Source: Clostridiales bacterium
Lineage (GTDB): Bacteria > Bacillota > Clostridia > Peptostreptococcales > T1SED10-28
Assembly (NCBI GenBank): GCA_007134725.1
Contig: SLKF01000275.1
Span: 1-6,688, forward strand
Length of the DNA stretch: 6,688 nt
Reading direction: 5' to 3'
Part shown: piece after piece, positions 5,853 to 6,688 of the stretch
Position numbering within the stretch: position 1 is the first letter of the stretch
Layout of the letters: the number at the start of each line of letters is the position of its first letter
The notes under the pieces: model-generated
What the model saw: the letters and a program-made list of their open reading frames with translations, nothing else
Database searches by the model: none
Told to the model about the DNA's origin: nothing
Position numbers and translations under genes: made by a program

Positions 5853-6590
5853 TTATAGTACTACGCCACCGTCTACAGAAAGAACGGTTCCGGTTACAAA
5901 TCGTGATTCATCAGAAGCTAAGAACAGGCAAGCGTTGGCAATATCTTCCGGCTCTCCTAATCGTCCCAGCGGTGCTTTTTCACGCATCATGTCTAATACT
6001 TTGTCAGGCATTTTTGCAGTCATTTCCGTCATGATAAAGCCCGGTGCGATAGCGTTGACCGTAACGTTCTTTCGTCCAACTTCCTTGGCGATGGTTTTGG
6101 TCATGCCGATTACTCCGGATTTGGTTGCTGCATAGTTTACTTGACCGAAGTTTCCGTAAAGGCCAACGACAGAAGAAATGTTAATAATGGATCCGGTTTT
6201 CTTTTCCCGCATAATTTTTACGGCTTCCTGGGCGCAATTGAATACCCCTTTTAAGTTTACGTTAATTACGGCGTCCCACTGATCTTCAGTCATTTTGTAC
6301 AGTTGAGCATCTTGGGTGATTCCTGCATTGTTTACTAAGATGTCTAAGGTTCCGTGTTCTGCTACTATTTTTCCGAATACTTCCTGAACTCGAGCCCGAT
6401 CGGTTACGTCCATAGCATACCCTACGGCATCTCCATATTGCTTCATGTCTTCAATGGACTTTTGAACCCCTGCTTCATCACGGTCAATCAGTATTACTTT
6501 TGCTCCTTGCTCTAAAAATTTCTGTGCTACGGCATTTCCGATACCTCGGCTGGATCCTGTAACCATTGCTACTTTTCCTGTTAATCTCAT
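5853..6590 (-). CDS. fabG: 3-oxoacyl-ACP reductase-type short-chain dehydrogenase
   Basis: Classical short-chain dehydrogenase/reductase, 245 residues, the usual FabG length. It probably reduces 3-oxoacyl-ACP (or 3-oxoacyl-CoA) in the cytosol. Landmarks: cofactor loop TGSSRGIG (11-18), DVTD (61-64), NNAG (87-90), catalytic S140 in NISSVVG, Y153 and K157 in the YAATK stretch, N110 or N112 for the tetrad, the PGFIMTEM lid (183-190), and the C-terminal TGTVLSVDGG (233-242). The second Rossmann strand ends in LIDRDE with D36, which usually favours NADH over NADPH. The start ATG has AGGAGGT (6599-6605) 8 nt upstream. Its own terminator follows directly, so it is the last gene of its transcript. 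No acpP, fabD or fabF is seen nearby, so a role in acyl-CoA or hydroxyacid metabolism instead of bulk fatty acid synthesis remains open. The gene symbol is by family only. Confidence 0.85.
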   Translation of the reverse strand: MRLTGKVAMVTGSSRGIGNAVAQKFLEQGAKVILIDRDEAGVQKSIEDMKQYGDAVGYAMDVTDRARVQEVFGKIVAEHGTLDILVNNAGITQDAQLYKMTEDQWDAVINVNLKGVFNCAQEAVKIMREKKTGSIINISSVVGLYGNFGQVNYAATKSGVIGMTKTIAKEVGRKNVTVNAIAPGFIMTEMTAKMPDKVLDMMREKAPLGRLGEPEDIANACLFLASDESRFVTGTVLSVDGGVVL

Positions 6591-6598
6591 AAATAAAT

Positions 6599-6605
6599 AC
6601 CTCCT
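6599..6605 (-). promoter_or_regulatory. Ribosome binding site of fabG
   Basis: AGGAGGT on the minus strand, 8 nt before the ATG at 6588-6590. It matches the 16S tail almost fully and supports this start. Confidence 0.9.
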
Positions 6606-6609
6606 AGTG

Positions 6610-6687
6610 TTATTTGGACAAAAGAGGACGATTCTCTTCCGTCAGTATCCTTGCAACCGGCAAACAGTATAGTTTCATATCCCAGTT
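6610..6687 (-). CDS. Possible 3' end of an unrecognised upstream gene
   Basis: One minus-strand frame is open from the window edge to a TAA at 6610-6612, encoding 25 residues that end ...LTEENRPLLSK. The stop lies 19 bp before the fabG start, leaving just room for the fabG ribosome site, as is usual inside an operon. However, a second frame is also open here, from the edge to a TGA overlapping the fabG ATG, and neither peptide is recognisable. The call is therefore weak; the stretch could equally be an untranslated leader. Confidence 0.3.
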   Translation of the reverse strand, partial: NWDMKLYCLPVARILTEENRPLLSK

Positions 6688-6688
6688 G

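Noticed and set aside
6666..6671. Minus-strand TATACT as a fabG -10 box
   Set aside because: The matching -35 would fall outside the window, so it cannot be judged.

Overview
The window looks like chromosomal DNA of a low-to-medium GC Bacillota, most likely an anaerobic member of the Clostridia (Alkaliphilus/Natronincola-like is a guess from family resemblance only). The grounds are strong AGGAGG-type ribosome sites, use of GTG/TTG starts, several U-tailed intrinsic terminators, and an aminotransferase-serA-DUF1015 gene order that I recall as typical of anaerobic Firmicutes. I see no mobile element, RNA gene or CRISPR array.

Left part (1-3430, + strand): three co-directional genes that look like a serine-biosynthesis operon. 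They are a class V aminotransferase (5' end cut by the window), a short ACT-less D-3-phosphoglycerate dehydrogenase (serA), and a DUF1015 protein with a DGHHR motif like that of ParB/sulfiredoxin-fold phosphotransferases. The unit ends in a long composite hairpin terminator at 3360-3430. No phosphoserine phosphatase is visible, so DUF1015 is a candidate for a missing or accessory phospho-serine step.

Middle (3487-4587, + strand): a monocistronic two-TM potassium channel fused to a cytosolic RCK (TrkA-N/TrkA-C) ligand-gating module. A near-perfect internal Shine-Dalgarno sits before an in-frame ATG at the pore/RCK junction. This would let the cell make a free RCK subunit, as is known for MthK.

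Right part (4716-6688, - strand): a seven-to-eight-TM gate-domain ('nucleoside recognition') membrane protein of unknown substrate, convergent with the channel gene across a bidirectional terminator at 4601-4636. Upstream of it lies a FabG-type short-chain dehydrogenase. The fabG terminator and the gate-gene promoter are packed together at 5725-5795. A 14-bp piece of the terminator arm is duplicated there, and the extra copy supplies the promoter's -35 box. The last 79 bases may hold the 3' end of another minus-strand gene, which I do not recognise.

The best candidates for something new are the DUF1015 protein in the serine operon, the internal start of the RCK module, and the terminator-derived promoter.
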